NCBI RefSeq assembly: GCF_003289945.1 | Contig: NZ_QMBP01000005.1 | Location: 124,001-188,000 of the forward strand | From: Mesorhizobium hawassense | GTDB lineage: Bacteria; Pseudomonadota; Alphaproteobacteria; Rhizobiales; Rhizobiaceae | Direction: 5' to 3' | Length of the DNA stretch: 64,000 nt | Part shown: piece by piece, positions 53,725 to 62,979 of the stretch | Numbering within the stretch: position 1 is the stretch's first letter | How the letters are laid out: every line of letters starts with the position of its first letter | Notes under the pieces: generated by a model | Database searches by the model: none | Seen by the model: the letters and a program-made list of their open reading frames with translations, nothing else | What the model was told of the DNA's origin: nothing | Made by a program: the position numbers and the translations under genes

Positions 53725-55137
53725 TTATGCTTCGTCCGGGAACGGCGCAAGCACCGCCTCCAGCGTCTCGCGGCCAGCCTGCTCCCAGCTTCTCGCAATG
53801 AATTCGCCGGCCTTCGCCTCCCACGAAGAGCGAACCTCCGGCGAGGTGATCCACTGTCGCATCGCGTTTTCCCACCCGTCGACGTCCAACGGATCGAGGC
53901 AGAGCCCGTACGGACCGACCACTTCGGCGATGGCCCCGCCCGTCGAGGCGATCAGGGCCTTTCCGTAGGCCAGCGCCTCGACGGGCGGCAGCCCGTATCC
54001 CTCATAGAGGGACGGATACACGCAGAACGCATTGTTCCGGTAGAGGATGGACAGCGTCGCGTCATCGACGTTGTCGAGATGGATGAGGCTCTTGCCATAG
54101 TCGGGATGGCTGTGGAGCTTGGCCAGGATGCCTTCGACCAGCCAGCCGCCGCGTCCGACGAAAACCAGCTTGATGCCGCTATGCGTGACGGTCCCGTCCA
54201 GAACGAGGCGCCGCCAGACATCCATAAGCAGCGAATGATTCTTGCGCGGTTCGATCGTGGAAACGAACAGGATGTAGCGACCCGTCTCGAGACCGTCCGG
54301 AAGACTGGCGCTCGCCTTGGATTTGCGGACGGTGTCGCAACCGAGCGGGATATGTTCCAGCTCCGGCAGGTGGCTGCCAAGCTCGGCGGCATACTCCTCG
54401 ACATCGGCGGTGACCCGCTTCGACGTCAGGATGAACCGGTCCGCCAGCCTGATCGCCAGCACCACATAATCCGTGAATCGCTTGACGTCATGCGGCTTGT
54501 ACCAGTCGGGAAACTGGATCGGGATGATGTCGTTCAGCAGCACGATCAGCTTTGCGCCTTCCAAGCGGCACTCGCGCGAAATGACCTCTATATCGGTGTG
54601 CGACCAGTCATTGTTCATCAAGAGCAGATGGTCGCCGGACGCCGGCTTGTATTCGTTTCCGGCCACCGTCCGCAGCGGCACGACCCGGACGCGGGAGCCG
54701 TCATCGCGAGCGACCAGCCGCCGCTCGTTTGGCTTCATCAGCCGGTTTTCTATCCGCTCGAGCAAAGCAAGAAGACTGCTGTCGGGATTGTGCCGGGTGA
54801 ACGCGCCGATTTCCGTTATCAGGATGCGGCGCGGTTTTATGATCACCATCAGCAACTGCCGCGCCCAGTTCGGCCAGTGGTCGTAGAACCGCACCTTGAT
54901 GCGGGCGGGATCCGGATAAAAATGCATGTCGCATGAGATGTCTCCGGCGATGATTTCCGCCGCTATTTGCGGCGAGACCTGCCTGAGGACCCGGTCGATC
55001 GGGTCGAACACCGTGAACGCGACCTCGGAAGTCTTGAACACGGCCGCCGCCGCTGTGTAGCGGCGTTGCACCCGGACCAGACCGACCGGAGGGCCGAGCC
55101 AGCGCGCCATGCTCGTGAGGTCGACGACAAGCCGCAT
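53725..55137 (-). CDS. Glycosyltransferase, GT4 / GT-B type
   Basis: A 470-residue enzyme. The C-terminal half has the GT-B donor-site signatures: ILFVSTIEPRKNHSLLMDVW and YPSLYEGYGLPPVEALAYGKALIAS (EX7E motif). The N-terminal half begins MRLVVDLTSMARWLG. The ATG shares a base with the upstream GT2 stop. It likely adds a sugar to a surface polysaccharide or lipopolysaccharide. Confidence 0.9.
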   Translation of the reverse strand: MRLVVDLTSMARWLGPPVGLVRVQRRYTAAAAVFKTSEVAFTVFDPIDRVLRQVSPQIAAEIIAGDISCDMHFYPDPARIKVRFYDHWPNWARQLLMVIIKPRRILITEIGAFTRHNPDSSLLALLERIENRLMKPNERRLVARDDGSRVRVVPLRTVAGNEYKPASGDHLLLMNNDWSHTDIEVISRECRLEGAKLIVLLNDIIPIQFPDWYKPHDVKRFTDYVVLAIRLADRFILTSKRVTADVEEYAAELGSHLPELEHIPLGCDTVRKSKASASLPDGLETGRYILFVSTIEPRKNHSLLMDVWRRLVLDGTVTHSGIKLVFVGRGGWLVEGILAKLHSHPDYGKSLIHLDNVDDATLSILYRNNAFCVYPSLYEGYGLPPVEALAYGKALIASTGGAIAEVVGPYGLCLDPLDVDGWENAMRQWITSPEVRSSWEAKAGEFIARSWEQAGRETLEAVLAPFPDEA

Positions 55138-56156
55138 CAGTTCCGCCGCATTTTTGCAGGACGCGCGGTCATCCTGCGCCAGGCCAGTCGAGGTCCGAGC
55201 GCCAGCGTCCTGAAGGAGGGGGCGCCGACGGTCGCGAGGAACAGCAGCTTGCACGTGGTGGCCAAGGGTATGCCCGCGGTTCGCAACAGCAGCTCGATGT
55301 CGCGTCTTTCCAGACTGGAGATGCCGACGCCCGTGGCGGCGCGCCATGCCAGAAAGGCTCCGATGGCTTCAGCGGGTTGGCTGCTTGCGTCGAACGGCTC
55401 GGCGCGGGAGCGGCGCAACAGCGCCGACTGCCTGGCCAGCGCCGCGGCCGCTTTCTGCTGGTCCTCCTTCACGCGCGAGATCTGTCCGGGATGCGAGCGC
55501 AATTTCACCAGCCGCGCATCCATATTGGCCAGTTTTCCTGTCTCGGAAAGCCGCAGCCACAGATCGTAGTCCTCGGCATAGGTGAACGCGCTGCGGTAGC
55601 CTCCCACCTGTCGGACCGCCTCGGTCCGGAACATAACCGTCGGATGAAGCATGGGATTGTATCTGGCAAGCGCGTCCCGCAACTGCTCGCGGCCGATGGG
55701 AACGTCCATCGGTTTCAACGGCTTTCCATTGCGGTCGATTTGCAATCCCGCGGTTCCAAGCAACTGCAGGTCGGGATCCGCCTCGAAACACGCTGCCTGC
55801 AGGCGCAACCTGTCGGGCAGCGAGACATCGTCGCAATCCATCCGCGCCACAAGGGGCGCCCGCGCGAGCGAAATCCCCATATTGAGCGCATCGACGATCC
55901 CTTTGCCGCGATTGGCGACAACTTTGACGCGGCTATCGCAGTCGCTGATCGATGTTGCGATCGCGGCGCTGTCGTCGCAAGATCCGTCGTCGACGACGAT
56001 GACTTCGATGTCCGCCAGATCCTGGTGCAGAATGCTTTGAAGGGCTTCGCCGAGATACGGCGCGCCGTCTCTCACCGGAATGACCACACTTACCGTCGGC
56101 AATTGTGCTTCCCTGGGTCGTCGGGGCGTGATGGCATCGGTGGCCGGTTCCGTCAT
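55137..56156 (-). CDS. Glycosyltransferase, GT2 family
   Basis: A 339-residue GT-A enzyme. VSVVIPVRDGAPYLGEALQS, VIVVDDGSCDDS, MDCDDVSLPDRL (DxD site) and YAEDYDLWLRLSETGK near residue 220 are classic GT2. The ATG overlaps the stop of the upstream gene (ATGA). A longer start upstream would lie inside that gene. Probably acts with the following GT4 enzyme on the same glycan. Confidence 0.92.
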   Translation of the reverse strand: MTEPATDAITPRRPREAQLPTVSVVIPVRDGAPYLGEALQSILHQDLADIEVIVVDDGSCDDSAAIATSISDCDSRVKVVANRGKGIVDALNMGISLARAPLVARMDCDDVSLPDRLRLQAACFEADPDLQLLGTAGLQIDRNGKPLKPMDVPIGREQLRDALARYNPMLHPTVMFRTEAVRQVGGYRSAFTYAEDYDLWLRLSETGKLANMDARLVKLRSHPGQISRVKEDQQKAAAALARQSALLRRSRAEPFDASSQPAEAIGAFLAWRAATGVGISSLERRDIELLLRTAGIPLATTCKLLFLATVGAPSFRTLALGPRLAWRRMTARPAKMRRN

Positions 56157-57061
56157 CGTGTCGACCGCCAATCGCTTTGTCGCGCCGACGTCTGCGAGAC
56201 GTGAAGCACGGGCTCGAGCAAGCGCAAAACCGCTTCGCGCTTCTTCGCCTTCAACGAGAGGTCGCCGTCGAGGCCGACTTCGTGAAGCCAGCTGCCCCGC
56301 CATTCGCAATAGGCCTGCTTGAGTTCAATCCCGGGCAAGGCCGCGAATGCGGTTATCGGCCGTTGCGGCACGGCATTCGGGTCCACATCCCGATAGAGCA
56401 CCTGCCAGTTGGCACCGCCGGTATCGAGGCCGGCGAACCAGTCGAGTCCGAAATCGAGAGGCTTGCGGCTAACGGCGTCGAATCGAAAGAAGCAGTAGCC
56501 GGCCCACAGGTACCACTGCGACCCTGCCCAGCGCAGATCGCCGTGGAACGCCGCGCGCGCGAGCGGTTCGAAGGGGTCGCATGGCTGCGTCGGGAAAAGA
56601 TCTTGGTCCAGAAACCCGAACGCGGTCGGCGCGGCGGGTTTGAGAACGTTATGCCACATCCAATTCAGCGCCGCGCCGTGGGACCGGCTCGGGTTCTTCA
56701 CGGTCCAAGGATTGGCCGGCAACCTGACATAGGCAGCGCCTCGGGCAATGCATACCTGCCTGTTCTCGCGCGCGGAAGCTTCGCTGGCGCTGTTGTCGGC
56801 CACGATGTGGAGATCGTGGCGAACAAGCCCTCTCGTCAGCCGCAACTGCAGATCCAGGCACTGGGCATCGCCGAAGGCAATTGTAAGCAGGACATTGCGC
56901 CCTCGGGTGGCATCGCGGATATCTGAAATGGCGCCGTCCTTGGCCGGCTGACACACAAACCTCCGGTCGATTTTCCGATAACGGGCAGTCTTGATGGCAT
57001 GTATCAATGGTTGCAGTCTCAGCCATTGCCGCAACTTGTATTCGCGCAGGGCCTTAGGCAC
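56153..57061 (-). CDS. Possible glycosyltransferase of unrecognised family
   Basis: A 302-residue protein starting at GTG (a stop lies seven codons upstream in frame). FGFLDQDLFPTQP holds a D-x-D-like site, WYLWAGYCFFRFDAV and LDFGLDWFAGLDTGG are Trp/Phe-rich, and HDLHIVADNSASEAS looks like a nucleotide-sugar strand. I cannot place it in a family. Its stop overlaps the GT2 start, making it the first gene of a three-gene glycan unit. The lack of a clear ribosome site before the GTG leaves the start uncertain. Confidence 0.6.
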   Translation of the reverse strand: MPKALREYKLRQWLRLQPLIHAIKTARYRKIDRRFVCQPAKDGAISDIRDATRGRNVLLTIAFGDAQCLDLQLRLTRGLVRHDLHIVADNSASEASARENRQVCIARGAAYVRLPANPWTVKNPSRSHGAALNWMWHNVLKPAAPTAFGFLDQDLFPTQPCDPFEPLARAAFHGDLRWAGSQWYLWAGYCFFRFDAVSRKPLDFGLDWFAGLDTGGANWQVLYRDVDPNAVPQRPITAFAALPGIELKQAYCEWRGSWLHEVGLDGDLSLKAKKREAVLRLLEPVLHVSQTSARQSDWRSTR

Positions 57062-57329
57062 GGGTGGGGCTGCTTTCAGTCAAATTCGGTCTGGCTGCCG
57101 CGGTCGACCCTCGGAATCTTCATGAGCGCGCTCCCGGCTGGCTCTTCAGGAAAAGCTCGAATGCGGCAGCATCCAAGTCTTGATAACCGGCTATATACGG
57201 CATATTCGTGTTTTCAACACGACTAACACTAAGCGCCCTGCTTTGTTTGTTTGAATGAAGAAGTCTGCGGCGCGCCCGGAGACTCTCCGCTCGATCGGAC
57301 TTGGGCAAAATGGCGCTCCGGAACATGCG

Positions 57330-58445
57330 ATGAGAATCTGCTGTGCAATCTCTGCCCTGTTTATGAACGGAGGCCTCCAAAGGGATTGTCTTAACATCAG
57401 CGACCGCTTGGTCAAGCGCGGTCATGGCGTGACGATCCTGACGACCCGTCAGATCGGCCACGTCGAGAGTTCGGCGACGATAAAGGTCTGTCCGGCACGG
57501 GTCATCTCCAATCCTGGCACCGAATATGCCTTGGGAAGGACCGTGCTCGCGGCCAGACGGGACTTCGACTGCGTGGTCGGTTTCAACAAGATGGCGGGTC
57601 TGGACATCTACTATGCCGGTGACCCGCCTTATTTTGTCTCGAAACTTGGGTGGTGGCGGCCGTTTTCGCCACGTTTCATGCGCCAGCAAAAGCTGGAATC
57701 GATGATCTTTGCCCCTGGCAACGCGGTGCAGATCATTGCGCTCAGTGAGCACCAGGCAGCGCTTTACCGCGATTTCTGGCGAACTGAGGAAACCCGCATT
57801 CATGTCATAGGACCGACGCTCGATCCGAAGCGCTGCAGGCCGGAACTGCTGACCGGCGACCGCAATGAGATCCGCGATCGTTTTGGGCTTCCCCGCGAAG
57901 CCGTCATCGCCTTGAGCATCGCCAACAGAATGAAGGTGAAAGGTCTCGACCGGGCCGTAAAGGCTCTTGAGCCGTTCCCGAACATCCATTGGCTGATCGC
58001 CGGGCTCCGAAAAAACAGCGAGGAGGAAACCCGGCTTCGCGGCCTGATTGCCCGATCCGGCATGTCGGATCGGGTCACGCTTCTGGGCATCCAGGAGGAC
58101 ATTCCGGCGATCGTGGTCGCGAGTGACTTCATGCTGCACCCGGCTCGCCTGGAAAATACGGGCACGGTGATTCTCGAGGCGCTCGCAAACGGCCTGCCCG
58201 TCATTGCCTCGGACGCTTGCGGGTATGCAAAATATGTCGAAGTCAGCGGGGCGGGGCTGGTTGTGGCCAATCGCGACGATCCCGAAATCTGGCGGCAGGC
58301 AATCCTGAAAGCCTGTGACCCGGGGATCCGGGCCCAATGGCACAAGGCGGCTCTAGCCTATGGCGCGTCGACGCCGCTCACCGGCGGACTGGAAACGGCT
58401 TGCGACCTGATCGAGGCGTCGCCCCGCAATCGGCGTGTCGGTTAG
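57330..58445 (+). CDS. WaaG-like glycosyltransferase (GT4)
   Basis: A 371-residue GT-B enzyme closely resembling the LPS core glucosyltransferase WaaG (RfaG). Shared features are MNGGLQRDCLNISDRLVKRGH, VVGFNKMAGLDIYYAGDPP, and the donor region PARLENTGTVILEALANGLP with ASDACGYAKYV. In E. coli WaaG adds glucose to the inner core heptose. GGAA precedes the chosen ATG; a start 25 codons upstream gives a tail not seen in the family. Divergent from the other glycosyltransferases. Acceptor in this organism unknown. Confidence 0.9.
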   Translation: MRICCAISALFMNGGLQRDCLNISDRLVKRGHGVTILTTRQIGHVESSATIKVCPARVISNPGTEYALGRTVLAARRDFDCVVGFNKMAGLDIYYAGDPPYFVSKLGWWRPFSPRFMRQQKLESMIFAPGNAVQIIALSEHQAALYRDFWRTEETRIHVIGPTLDPKRCRPELLTGDRNEIRDRFGLPREAVIALSIANRMKVKGLDRAVKALEPFPNIHWLIAGLRKNSEEETRLRGLIARSGMSDRVTLLGIQEDIPAIVVASDFMLHPARLENTGTVILEALANGLPVIASDACGYAKYVEVSGAGLVVANRDDPEIWRQAILKACDPGIRAQWHKAALAYGASTPLTGGLETACDLIEASPRNRRVG

Positions 58446-58557
58446 TCCGTTCGCCGGGTTCGATGTCACCGATTTTAAGTCAAATTTTACCGAACGCACG
58501 GCATGGCTTGAGCGTCGGCAGGTGGTGTTGCCGGCGCGTTTCGCGTAAGGGGTGATG

Positions 58558-59358
58558 ATGCGTATTGTCGGGAAGATTCCGCTGGCCGTCGCCATCGGCC
58601 TGTTCGTCGCCCCTGTCGCCCAGGCGGGCCAAGGCGGCAGCTGGATATCCGGCGACTGGTACCTGACGCTCGGCGCCACCGGCCTGGTCGCGCCGAACTT
58701 CGAGGGCGGCAAGAAATATATGTTCAGCGCCCAGCCGATCATCTTGCTGGGCAAGGCCGGACCGGAGGCGCGCTTCACCTCGCGCAACGACAACATCTCG
58801 CTGGCGCTGATCGACGACGGCTCGGTGCGCGCCGGTCTGACCGGCAAGTTCCTGTTCCATCGCACCAGCAAGGACGAGCTCCAGGGCCTCGACCCGGTGC
58901 GCTTCGGCGGTGAGGTGGGCGGCTTCTTCGAGTTCTATCCGCTGGACTGGCTGCGCGCCCGCGCCGAGCTGCGGCATGGCATCCGCTCCCATAACGGCTT
59001 CGTCGCCGACATAACGGCGGACGCTTTTTACGACATCACGCCGACGGTGCGCATCTCGGGCGGGCCGCGCGTGTCCTTCGCCTCGTCCGGCTATTTCGAT
59101 GCCTATTACGGCGTCAACGCCACCGAGGCGGCGGCATCGGGGCTCAGCGAATACCATCCAGGCGGCGGCGTGAAGTCGACCGGCCTTGGCGGCGCCATCA
59201 CCTGGAAGGTGACCGAACCGATGACGGCGAGCGTCTTCACCGAATATTCGCGCCTGATGGGGCCGGCAGCCGATTCCAGCCTGGTCAAGGAGCGAGGCGA
59301 TCGCAACCAGTGGATGTTCGGCGTCTCGACCACCTACCGCTTCAATTTCACGATGTAG
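58558..59358 (+). CDS. MipA/OmpV-family outer membrane protein
   Basis: A 266-residue protein with a signal peptide (MRIVGKIPLAVAIGLFVAP, cleavage near AQA-GQG) and alternating beta-strands ending in aromatic TTYRFNFTM. DWYLTLGATGLVAPNFEGGKKYMFSAQPII, RFGGEVGGFFEFYPLDWLRARAELRHG and GGPRVSFASSGYFDAYYGVN are MipA/OmpV markers. It forms an outer-membrane barrel linked in other bacteria with murein hydrolase scaffolding or osmotic response. AAGGGG precedes adjoining ATGs; either is possible. Confidence 0.92.
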   Translation: MRIVGKIPLAVAIGLFVAPVAQAGQGGSWISGDWYLTLGATGLVAPNFEGGKKYMFSAQPIILLGKAGPEARFTSRNDNISLALIDDGSVRAGLTGKFLFHRTSKDELQGLDPVRFGGEVGGFFEFYPLDWLRARAELRHGIRSHNGFVADITADAFYDITPTVRISGGPRVSFASSGYFDAYYGVNATEAAASGLSEYHPGGGVKSTGLGGAITWKVTEPMTASVFTEYSRLMGPAADSSLVKERGDRNQWMFGVSTTYRFNFTM

Positions 59359-59382
59359 TAGGAGTCGCTTCGTCGTTGCCGA

Positions 59383-60603
59383 TCAGGCCGGGTCAGGTTC
59401 GAATACGAAGAGACCCACATCGATGCTTCCGCCCCTGAAGCCTGCCTCGCAGTAGGCCAGATAATAATCCCAGAGGCGACGGAAGCGCTGGTCGAAGCCC
59501 ATCGCCTGCACTGCCGCCGAACTCTGGCGGAAGCGCTTGCGCCATTCGGCGAGCGTGCGCGCATAGCTCTGCCCGAAGAAATCGGATGACACCAGCTTGA
59601 GGCCGGCATTTTGCGCGTGCGAGGCGATCAGAGCCTTGGTGGGCAGCATCCCGCCTGGAAAGATATGGCGTTGGATGAAGTCCGGGTTCCCGCGGTAGCG
59701 TTCGAATCGGCTCTCGTCGATGGTTATGACCTGCAGCACGGCTTTACCATCGGCTTTAAGCAACTGCCGGAGCTTGTTGAAATAGGTTGGCCAATACAAC
59801 TCGCCTACCGCCTCCAGCATTTCGATCGAGACGATGCGGTCGAACGAGCCCTGGCAGTCGCGGTAGTCCTCGAGTTCGAGCCGTAACCGGTCGCGGACAT
59901 CGCTACGCTCGGCCACTTGCCTGGCATGGTCCAGTTGCTCGGTTGAAAGTGTGATGCCTTTGACTTTCGCGCCGGTCCTGGCGAGCCGCATTGCCAAGGC
60001 TCCCCATCCGCAACCAATCTCGACAATATCGGCGTTTGGGGGCGGGGACAGAAGTTCCGCGATGAGCTCGAGCTTGTTTTCCTGTGCCTGCTCCAGCGTC
60101 TCGCAGTCGCCCCGGTAGAGTGCCGATGAATAGGTCATGCTCGGATCGAGCCATTGCCGGTAGAAGTCGTTTCCGAGGTCGTAGTGAAAGGCGATGTTGC
60201 GCCGGCTGCCTTGGCGGCTGTTGGCGCGCAACAAATGGCGTAGCCGGTTGAACAGCCGGATCGGAAGCAGCCCTGAGATTGCCTGCTCGATTTCGGCAAT
60301 GTTCACGGCGGCGAGTTCGAGCAAGGCCGGGAGGTCAGGGCTTGACCAGTCGCCATCCATATACGCCTCGGCAAAGGCGATGTCCCCGCCCGCCAGCAGG
60401 CGGCGCACTGCCCGCCAGCGATAGAGCGCCACCGTCGCCTCAGGACCGGGCATGCCGGTCTGGTGTTCAACTATCGCGCCGCTCGGGGTGCGAACTGTGA
60501 TCCCGCCTGCCTTGAGGCAGCCGAGCAGTCGCTTCAAGAGCCGACCGACGAAGAGACCTGGCCAAAGATCGGTTTTCGTCCTGCTTTCACTATCCAGTGA
60601 CAT
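59383..60603 (-). CDS. Cyclopropane-fatty-acyl-phospholipid synthase-like methyltransferase
   Basis: A 406-residue SAM-dependent methyltransferase of the CFAS/mycolic acid family. RNIAFHYDLGNDFYRQWLDPSMTYSSALY is the bicarbonate/lipid site region, VEIGCGWGALAMRLA the SAM motif, and ETLEQAQENK and YIFPGGMLP-like RHIFPGGMLPTKA follow. It methylates the double bond of membrane phospholipid acyl chains. It overlaps the DUF1365 gene and ends the operon headed by the FAD oxidoreductase. In Rhodobacter the equivalent set is under RpoE; a furan-fatty-acid role is a further possibility. Confidence 0.9.
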   Translation of the reverse strand: MSLDSESRTKTDLWPGLFVGRLLKRLLGCLKAGGITVRTPSGAIVEHQTGMPGPEATVALYRWRAVRRLLAGGDIAFAEAYMDGDWSSPDLPALLELAAVNIAEIEQAISGLLPIRLFNRLRHLLRANSRQGSRRNIAFHYDLGNDFYRQWLDPSMTYSSALYRGDCETLEQAQENKLELIAELLSPPPNADIVEIGCGWGALAMRLARTGAKVKGITLSTEQLDHARQVAERSDVRDRLRLELEDYRDCQGSFDRIVSIEMLEAVGELYWPTYFNKLRQLLKADGKAVLQVITIDESRFERYRGNPDFIQRHIFPGGMLPTKALIASHAQNAGLKLVSSDFFGQSYARTLAEWRKRFRQSSAAVQAMGFDQRFRRLWDYYLAYCEAGFRGGSIDVGLFVFEPDPA

Positions 60604-61408
60604 CCGACTCGATCTTCCTCCGTGACGGTTTGTGCATGGCGACTTGGGTAACGGGGCGATGAGGCGGGGCAGGCCGCTCGTAAAGCCGCATGCCCTTCGC
60701 CCACAGCAGCAGAGCTTCCCAATGAATGCCGGCGATCACTTTCAGCGTCAGCAGTGGATAAGCGAAGAAGGCGCTTATCAGCGCCGCATCCGTCAGCTCG
60801 CGCCGCTTGCCTGAGAAACCGGCGACGATCAGCGGCCCATCGGCGTCGCTGCCGGTGATGTGGACAGCGACGCCTTCGGCGGGCAGTCCGATCCGGAAGC
60901 GATAACCCATTCCCATGGCGATGAAAGGCGAGACGTAAAACCGCTTGGCGCAATGCTGCCTGACGATACCCTCGTCACCACCATCGCTGACCGGTATGAG
61001 GTAGCTGTGGCGCTGGCCGAAGGTGTTGTTGACCTCGTAGAGGATCGCTGCAAGGGCACCTTGCCGGTCATGGCAGAAATAGATGCTGAGCGGATTGAAC
61101 GCGTAGCCGAGCATCCGCGGCATCGAAAGCAACTGGATTGAGCCGCCGGTCTCGATACCACTCATCTCTAGTTGGCGTTCGACGTAGGCCTTCAGCGATC
61201 CATCTGCCCCATCGCCGTGATCTTTGTCGACGAAGCTGAAAAGGCCGAACCGGTTGCGCGAGAGCAAGCGAAGGCATTGGGTCAAGCCATCGATCTCGTC
61301 GAGATCGAGCAGGAGGAAGAACATGCGATAGGACAGCCGGTGCCGACGCGGTTTCAGCCGCTGGTGCACGACTTTGCCGGCATAGAGTGCTGACCGCCGC
61401 GCCAACAT
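60590..61408 (-). CDS. DUF1365-family protein
   Basis: A 272-residue protein with HQRLKPRRHRLSYRMFFLLLDLDE at the start, LLSMPRMLGYAFNPLSIYFCHD, YEVNNTFGQRHSYLIP and FYVSPFIAMGMGYRFRI. These match DUF1365 proteins that always travel with CFAS-like and FAD oxidoreductase genes. The ATG shares a base with the stop of the oxidoreductase. Its reaction is unknown, but conservation of the trio suggests a joint fatty-acid modification. Confidence 0.9.
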   Translation of the reverse strand: MLARRSALYAGKVVHQRLKPRRHRLSYRMFFLLLDLDEIDGLTQCLRLLSRNRFGLFSFVDKDHGDGADGSLKAYVERQLEMSGIETGGSIQLLSMPRMLGYAFNPLSIYFCHDRQGALAAILYEVNNTFGQRHSYLIPVSDGGDEGIVRQHCAKRFYVSPFIAMGMGYRFRIGLPAEGVAVHITGSDADGPLIVAGFSGKRRELTDAALISAFFAYPLLTLKVIAGIHWEALLLWAKGMRLYERPAPPHRPVTQVAMHKPSRRKIESDVTG

Positions 61409-62751
61409 CACGCCGCCGCCAGATGTTGCCGCATAGCGGAGAGATGGATCCGGCCCGATTCATTCGGCACATTCCACGGGCGTCTCACGCCGCCCAGTGC
61501 CTCGGCGACCGCGAGCCCCGCCTGCAGGCCGTCTTCGTGGAAGCCGGCGCCGAAATAGGCGCCGCAAAACCACGTATTCCTGCTGCCCTGAAGCGACCAG
61601 AGTTGCTTCTGCGAGCGCATCGCCACGGCATCGAATGCCGGGTGTTCGTAGACTTGACGATGCAGCACCGAGCTTTCCTTGGGTTCTACAGCGGGATTGA
61701 GGGTGACGAACAGCTCCCGGTCGTCTGGCAACGACTGCAGCCTGTTCATCCAATACGTGATGGAGAGCTTGCGGGTTTCACCTTGCGTCTCGGTTAGATA
61801 ATTCCAGCTCGACCAGGCGCGCCTTCTGCGCGGCATCAGGCGCGGGTCGGAATGCAGCACCGCCTCATTGCGGCTGTAGCCGAAACTGCCGAGCAGATGG
61901 GTTTCGTCGTGGCTGGGGTCGGCAAGCATGCGGAGCGCCTGGTCGGCATGCGTGGCGACCACGACATGGTCGAAGCGGTGCTCGGTGCCTTCAATGTCGG
62001 TAAGCCAGGCCGATCCGCCGCGTCGGGCGATCGAACGCACGCCGCGGCCCGGAATGGCGCGATTGCTGACACTATTTGCCAGCCGCTCGACATATTTGCG
62101 GCTGCCTCCGTCGACCGTGCGCCAAATCGGCCGGCCGGCGAGTTTCAACAGGCCGTGATTTTCACAGAACCGAATGAAGGCTGCCGCCGGATAACTGCCG
62201 ACCTCTAGCGCCGGCGTCGACCAGATTGCCGCCGCCATAGGGTAAAGATGATCTTCGCGGAACGCCGCGCCATAGCCTTTGGCATCGAGATATTCTGCAA
62301 GGCTGATCTCGCCAATGCGCGCGATATCGTAAGGCGCTTCGCGATAAAAGCGCAGCAACTCCTTCAGCATTTGCCAGAACCGCAGACGCCCGACGTTCGC
62401 CGGCTGCGCAAGCAGCCCGCCGAGGCCGGTGCCGGAATATTCCAGCCGCCCGCCGTCGAGAGAGACCGCGAAGGACATGTCGGAGGCTCTGGTGCGCACG
62501 CCGAGATGCTCAAACAGCGCCGTCAAATTGGGGTAAGTGGCCTCGTTGTAGACGATGAAGCCGGTATCGACCTGCGTGCCGCCGGCATCGATTGTGTTGC
62601 TGTGGCCGCCGAGACGTTGTTCCGCCTCGAAAAGCGAGACCCTGTGGCGCTTCGAAAGCAGCCACGCCGAGGACAAGCCGGAAATACCGCTGCCGACAAC
62701 GGCGATGTCCATCGCCATGTCGGGGTTGCTACACATGCTCCTGATTGTCAT
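61408..62751 (-). CDS. FAD-dependent amine-oxidase-like oxidoreductase
   Basis: A 447-residue flavoprotein. IAVVGSGISGLSSAWLLSKRHRVSLFEAEQRLGGHS is the dinucleotide-binding and GG motif; FDHVVVATHADQALRML and NTWFCGAYFGAGFHEDGLQAGLAVAEALGG complete the family (COG2907). The ATG at 62751 has GGAGG six bases upstream and was preferred over later in-frame ATGs. It leads the operon with DUF1365 and CFAS-like genes and carries an ECF-type promoter before it. Confidence 0.9.
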   Translation of the reverse strand: MTIRSMCSNPDMAMDIAVVGSGISGLSSAWLLSKRHRVSLFEAEQRLGGHSNTIDAGGTQVDTGFIVYNEATYPNLTALFEHLGVRTRASDMSFAVSLDGGRLEYSGTGLGGLLAQPANVGRLRFWQMLKELLRFYREAPYDIARIGEISLAEYLDAKGYGAAFREDHLYPMAAAIWSTPALEVGSYPAAAFIRFCENHGLLKLAGRPIWRTVDGGSRKYVERLANSVSNRAIPGRGVRSIARRGGSAWLTDIEGTEHRFDHVVVATHADQALRMLADPSHDETHLLGSFGYSRNEAVLHSDPRLMPRRRRAWSSWNYLTETQGETRKLSITYWMNRLQSLPDDRELFVTLNPAVEPKESSVLHRQVYEHPAFDAVAMRSQKQLWSLQGSRNTWFCGAYFGAGFHEDGLQAGLAVAEALGGVRRPWNVPNESGRIHLSAMRQHLAAA

Positions 62752-62802
62752 CCGCACCCTCCAGCCTGCTATGGAAGGGGCTGTCTTCTCCCCTAACTTG
62801 AA

Positions 62803-62832
62803 CTTTTACGCAGCTGTGGGGATTGTGGATCA
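62803..62832 (-). promoter_or_regulatory. ECF (RpoE/ChrR-type) promoter of FAD-DUF1365-CFAS operon
   Basis: On the minus strand TGATCC, exactly 18 bases, TAAAAG. This fits the consensus of RpoE of the ChrR-controlled class (TGATCC-N18-TAA). It lies 52 bases before the start of the oxidoreductase gene. Confidence 0.8.
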
Positions 62833-62860
62833 CCGGTCGGACAATATTTGCGCGGCTTGG

Positions 62861-62890
62861 TGATCCGAAATCGGCCGCGGCGCGTAACAG
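62861..62890 (+). promoter_or_regulatory. ECF (RpoE/ChrR-type) autoregulatory promoter
   Basis: TGATCC, exactly 18 bases, TAACAG on the plus strand, ahead of the sigma factor gene. It has the same -35 and spacing as the divergent promoter at 62803-62832, so sigma, anti-sigma and target operon share one control. An in-frame ATG lies at 62896, next to the expected transcript start. Confidence 0.82.
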
Positions 62891-62979
62891 GGCGCATGAA
62901 TGCATCGGGACATGGTTTCACGACTGCCGACAGGGTCTTACCCGTCTTCGATCTCGCGACGATCGGACTGGTGGTAACC

